This document shows positions 15,487-17,312 of a stretch of DNA of 17,312 bases, one piece after another. The DNA lies in assembly GCA_964429355.1 (NCBI GenBank), contig CAYSCH010000196.1:1-17312 (forward strand), given 5' to 3'. Within the stretch, counting starts at the first letter, position 1; each line of letters starts with the position of its first letter. This stretch comes from JAAYAY01 sp964429355 (GTDB lineage Bacteria; Planctomycetota; Planctomycetia; Pirellulales; Thermoguttaceae). The notes beneath the pieces were generated by a model. The model was not told the origin of the DNA and ran no database searches. It worked only from the letters and a program-made list of their open reading frames with translations. A program made the position numbers and the translations under genes.

Positions 15487-16046
15487 CTATGGTTCGACTT
15501 CCTCCCGCGTTTCGTGAATGATCCAGGTTGCTTCTGGTCCCAAGCCGGGCTTCTTGAAACGAGCTTCAACTGCATCGATGGCTGAATTAAGAAAATCCGG
15601 CTGGCGCGCGCCTTCTTGTTCACCCCTGCTATCTCTAGACGACCCCACTTCATTGGTGCGAGAGCCACGCGGCATGGCGATCCCTCGATTCCGGACGGTC
15701 CGCGCACCCGTAGTGCCGGGCCTGTCCTGGTCGGTCTCTCCACATGTTCTGAACGGGTCGACAAGGACGAAGTACTCGATGTAAATCACGTTGTTGGCGT
15801 CCTTGCACAAGCACTCCACTTGCCAGATCTCGTCCCCTTTGCGTGCCAATACTTGAGTGTCCGACACCGGATCGACAAACAAGTCGGCCGCAGAGAAGGC
15901 AATGCCCAGGCATGTTAGGCCTGCTGTAACCGCCGCGACAGGTGGCAGGAACAAGGTAGCTGCGCCGGCACTGATGCTGCCCGCCGCAAGACCGTGTATC
16001 GTGTCCGCACCAGGTCACACATCTCTTCGCGGATTGCTTTGGACAT
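15487..16046 (-). pseudogene. Frameshifted small membrane-like hypothetical gene
   Basis: A minus-strand frame ending at 15487 encodes a hydrophobic Ala/Gly-rich stretch (GLAAGSISAGAATLFLPPVA and on to ADLFVDPVS), then a mixed region (VLARKGDEIWQVECLCKD, YIEYFVLVDPF) and a charged end (HETREEVEP). It is open from just after a TGA near 16012-16014. In another frame, ATG at 16046 gives MSKAIREEMCDLV and would join smoothly to the hydrophobic stretch after a single-base shift near 16005, giving about 185 residues. The residue content looks protein-like, but there is no ribosome binding site and I recognise no family. Without the shift the longest frame with a start begins at TTG 15954 (155 residues). 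The hydrophobic part may be one or two membrane helices. It could be a decayed toxin- or immunity-type gene linked to the RHS fragment, which is speculation from position. Confidence 0.32.
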
Positions 16047-16402
16047 GAAACGTGAGGAGCGGACTCAACAGCGTAACCGAACGACCGTTACTCTGCACGC
16101 CGCCCGCGCCATTGCCTGCACAATCCTGGCGATGATGGAACCGACCTTGGCGTTGGAGTTGCTGGCGATCGGCAGCCACCTGTGGGAAATTGGCAAGAAC
16201 CGCGACCGGGCTGCCCGCGCAGAAGCGTCTGGCCAGCGAACTCGGCATGCGAGTGTTGGTTACCCCGGTGGAGCGTTGGACCGATGGGTGTCGTGTGATT
16301 TGGGTGGTCGTCAAGGCACCCGACAATATCTGGAAACGATATCCGCATCCCGCATACTGCCTCACAAAACACGAGAACGCGGAAGGAGCCTACACCACAA
16401 AT
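16047..16402. other. Open but unrecognised sequence between the two decayed genes
   Basis: Long frames are open on both strands without ribosome binding sites or family features. The plus frame from 16190 reads LGMRVLVTPVERWTDGCRVI and leads into the RHS fragment; it may be unrelated DNA joined to it. Confidence 0.35.
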
Positions 16403-16760
16403 TGCCTCGCCGTCAACCGGCTGACCAGCGACGGGACGTACAATGACGCCTACAACAATCTTGTCCGCCGGCGCCTCGACGCCGACGGGGCCGGCACGGG
16501 CGGCTTCACCGAGAAATTCTGGATCTGCGACGGCGACGAGGCGATTCTTGAGTTCGCCAGCGGCACCGCCACCGCCCCTTCCCACCGCTACCTCTGGGGA
16601 CCGGCGGTCGACCAGATCCTGGCCGACGAGCAGGTGGCGACCGGCAGCCCCAGCGACGTCCGCTGGACGGGTGGCCGACTGGCAGGGCACCGTCCGCGAC
16701 GTCGCGACGTATGACGCCTCCAACTTTTCCGAGCCGACGCCCTCAGGGGGCGGACGGTAA
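16403..16760 (+). pseudogene. RHS/YD-repeat protein fragment, frameshifted
   Basis: The frame contains the planctomycete RHS signature near the end of the repeat core: NRLTSDGTYN at about 16415, a CDGDEAILEF strand at about 16530, then RYLWGPAVDQILADEQV at about 16587-16637. After VRWT the expected DWQGTVRDVATYD continues in the next frame; one extra G in the GGG run at 16669-16671 explains the shift. The second frame stops at 16758-16760. The spot where YD repeats normally read YDAEGN is also shortened (DAYNN), a further sign of decay. RHS proteins run to thousands of residues and carry variable C-terminal toxins; here only about 115 codons survive, with no start, no secretion signal and no toxin domain. 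Sequence from 16190 to 16402 is open in the same frame but shows no RHS similarity. The frameshift could also be a homopolymer sequencing error, but the missing gene body would remain. Confidence 0.75.
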
Positions 16761-16830
16761 ACACCTTGCTGCAAAACCGCAGCGCAGCTTCTGGAGCCGG
16801 CAAACCTTGGCCCCCACAGGAGCCCGCGCC

Positions 16831-17174
16831 GGTGTTTCTAATGGCACTTTCTAACTTATCAATCTATATCAACTATTATCAATCATGATCAAAACAACTC
16901 AGATGCAGTCAGTCTTGCCGCTGACGTTCACTGCGTATCGTTCTGACGCGTGTCCTGAAGAGCGCACAAGGCAGGCAACATAGATAAGCATCCGGCGACA
17001 AGATCCCGCACAAGCTCGGCAAAGGCTCGCCCGCTTCGAGGCCTGCCGGCGATCCTGGCGTCTGCCACAGATTTCAGTGCGACGCACGGAGGCGGCCGCG
17101 GATGCGCGATCGATGGCCGATCCAACTCCCGAGTCGTCCAGATGCGAGAGGCTGTTCTCGGGCCATTCTCGCGC
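16831..17174. repeat. 344-bp direct repeat, copy 2
   Basis: Ungapped partner of 15003-15346. It starts 70 bases after the RHS fragment stop. The flanks differ from those of copy 1 (CCCGCGCC before it, GTTTGCC after it), so the ends at GGTGTTTC and TCTCGCGC are well defined. Confidence 0.9.
16857..16882. repeat. Three TATCAA units phased every 10 bases (copy 2)
   Basis: TATCAA starts at 16857, 16867 and 16877, exactly as in repeat copy 1. The spacer bases between units have changed at one position while the units have not. Confidence 0.6.
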
Positions 17175-17191
17175 GTTTGCCTACCGCGCCA

Positions 17192-17210
17192 CCCGCAGGC
17201 GGGAGTTTTT
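17192..17210 (+). terminator. Short hairpin followed by T run
   Basis: CCCG-CAGG-CGGG is followed by AG and five T. The stem is only 4-5 base pairs, so it is a weak intrinsic terminator candidate; no intact gene precedes it on the plus strand. Confidence 0.25.
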
Positions 17211-17312
17211 GGGCGGCAAATGACTCACGGGGCCCCAGAATCCGCTGAGGGAACGGCAAAAACGCTAACATCTCGACGTTTTCAGGGCATATTATAGTGT
17301 AAAGGTCCCAGT

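Noticed and set aside
17291..17296. Perfect TATAAT on the minus strand at the right edge
   Set aside because: The matching -35 position lies outside the window and no intact gene follows on that strand.
1..17312. CRISPR arrays, tRNA or rRNA genes
   Set aside because: No regularly spaced identical repeats with unique spacers and no tRNA cloverleaf or rRNA sequence was recognised. The 10-base TATCAA units are far too short for CRISPR.

Overview
The window looks like a chromosomal segment from a planctomycete, probably of the Pirellulales type. This is inferred from gene content, not from a marker gene: large fusions of zinc ribbon, Ser/Thr kinase, membrane segment and WD40 propeller, an FHA kinase, a YafY-like WYL regulator, an AGE-family epimerase fragment and a fragment of a giant RHS/YD-repeat protein. 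Base composition is moderately GC-rich throughout.

Layout. (1) Positions 1-1181, minus strand: a WYL-domain transcription regulator followed 32 bases later by a small zinc-ribbon protein that runs off the left edge. (2) About 1182-2218: a kilobase with no intact protein gene. It holds a probable 5' portion of a group II intron (about 1451-1960) whose reverse transcriptase and 3' end are missing, a weak promoter candidate, and a 17-codon leader ORF with a strong ribosome binding site that overlaps the first kinase gene. (3) 2219-13004, plus strand: three tandem paralogues of about 1,170-1,210 residues with the same plan: zinc ribbon, Ser/Thr kinase, one membrane helix, coiled coil, long WD40-like region and a conserved C-terminal tail. 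Each following gene starts inside the previous stop codon (ATGA), so the three are translationally coupled. (4) 13086-14372, plus strand: a soluble FHA-Ser/Thr kinase, probably the last gene of the operon. (5) 14373-17312: a degraded accessory region with the last third of an AGE-family epimerase (minus), a strong hairpin at its break point, two 344-bp direct repeats 1,828 bp apart, and between them a frameshifted small ORF (minus) and a frameshifted RHS fragment (plus).

How the genes may work together (inference). The three membrane kinases keep nearly the same kinase domain but have strongly diverged sensor propellers. DNA identity in the kinase region is patchwork: the third gene matches the first perfectly for 197 bp, then switches to matching the second. 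This suggests ongoing gene conversion that keeps the output module uniform while the sensors diversify. The downstream FHA kinase can bind phosphothreonine, so it is a natural cytoplasmic collector for signals from the three membrane kinases. The best candidate for an undescribed system is this four-kinase operon: several sensors, one output, one FHA relay.
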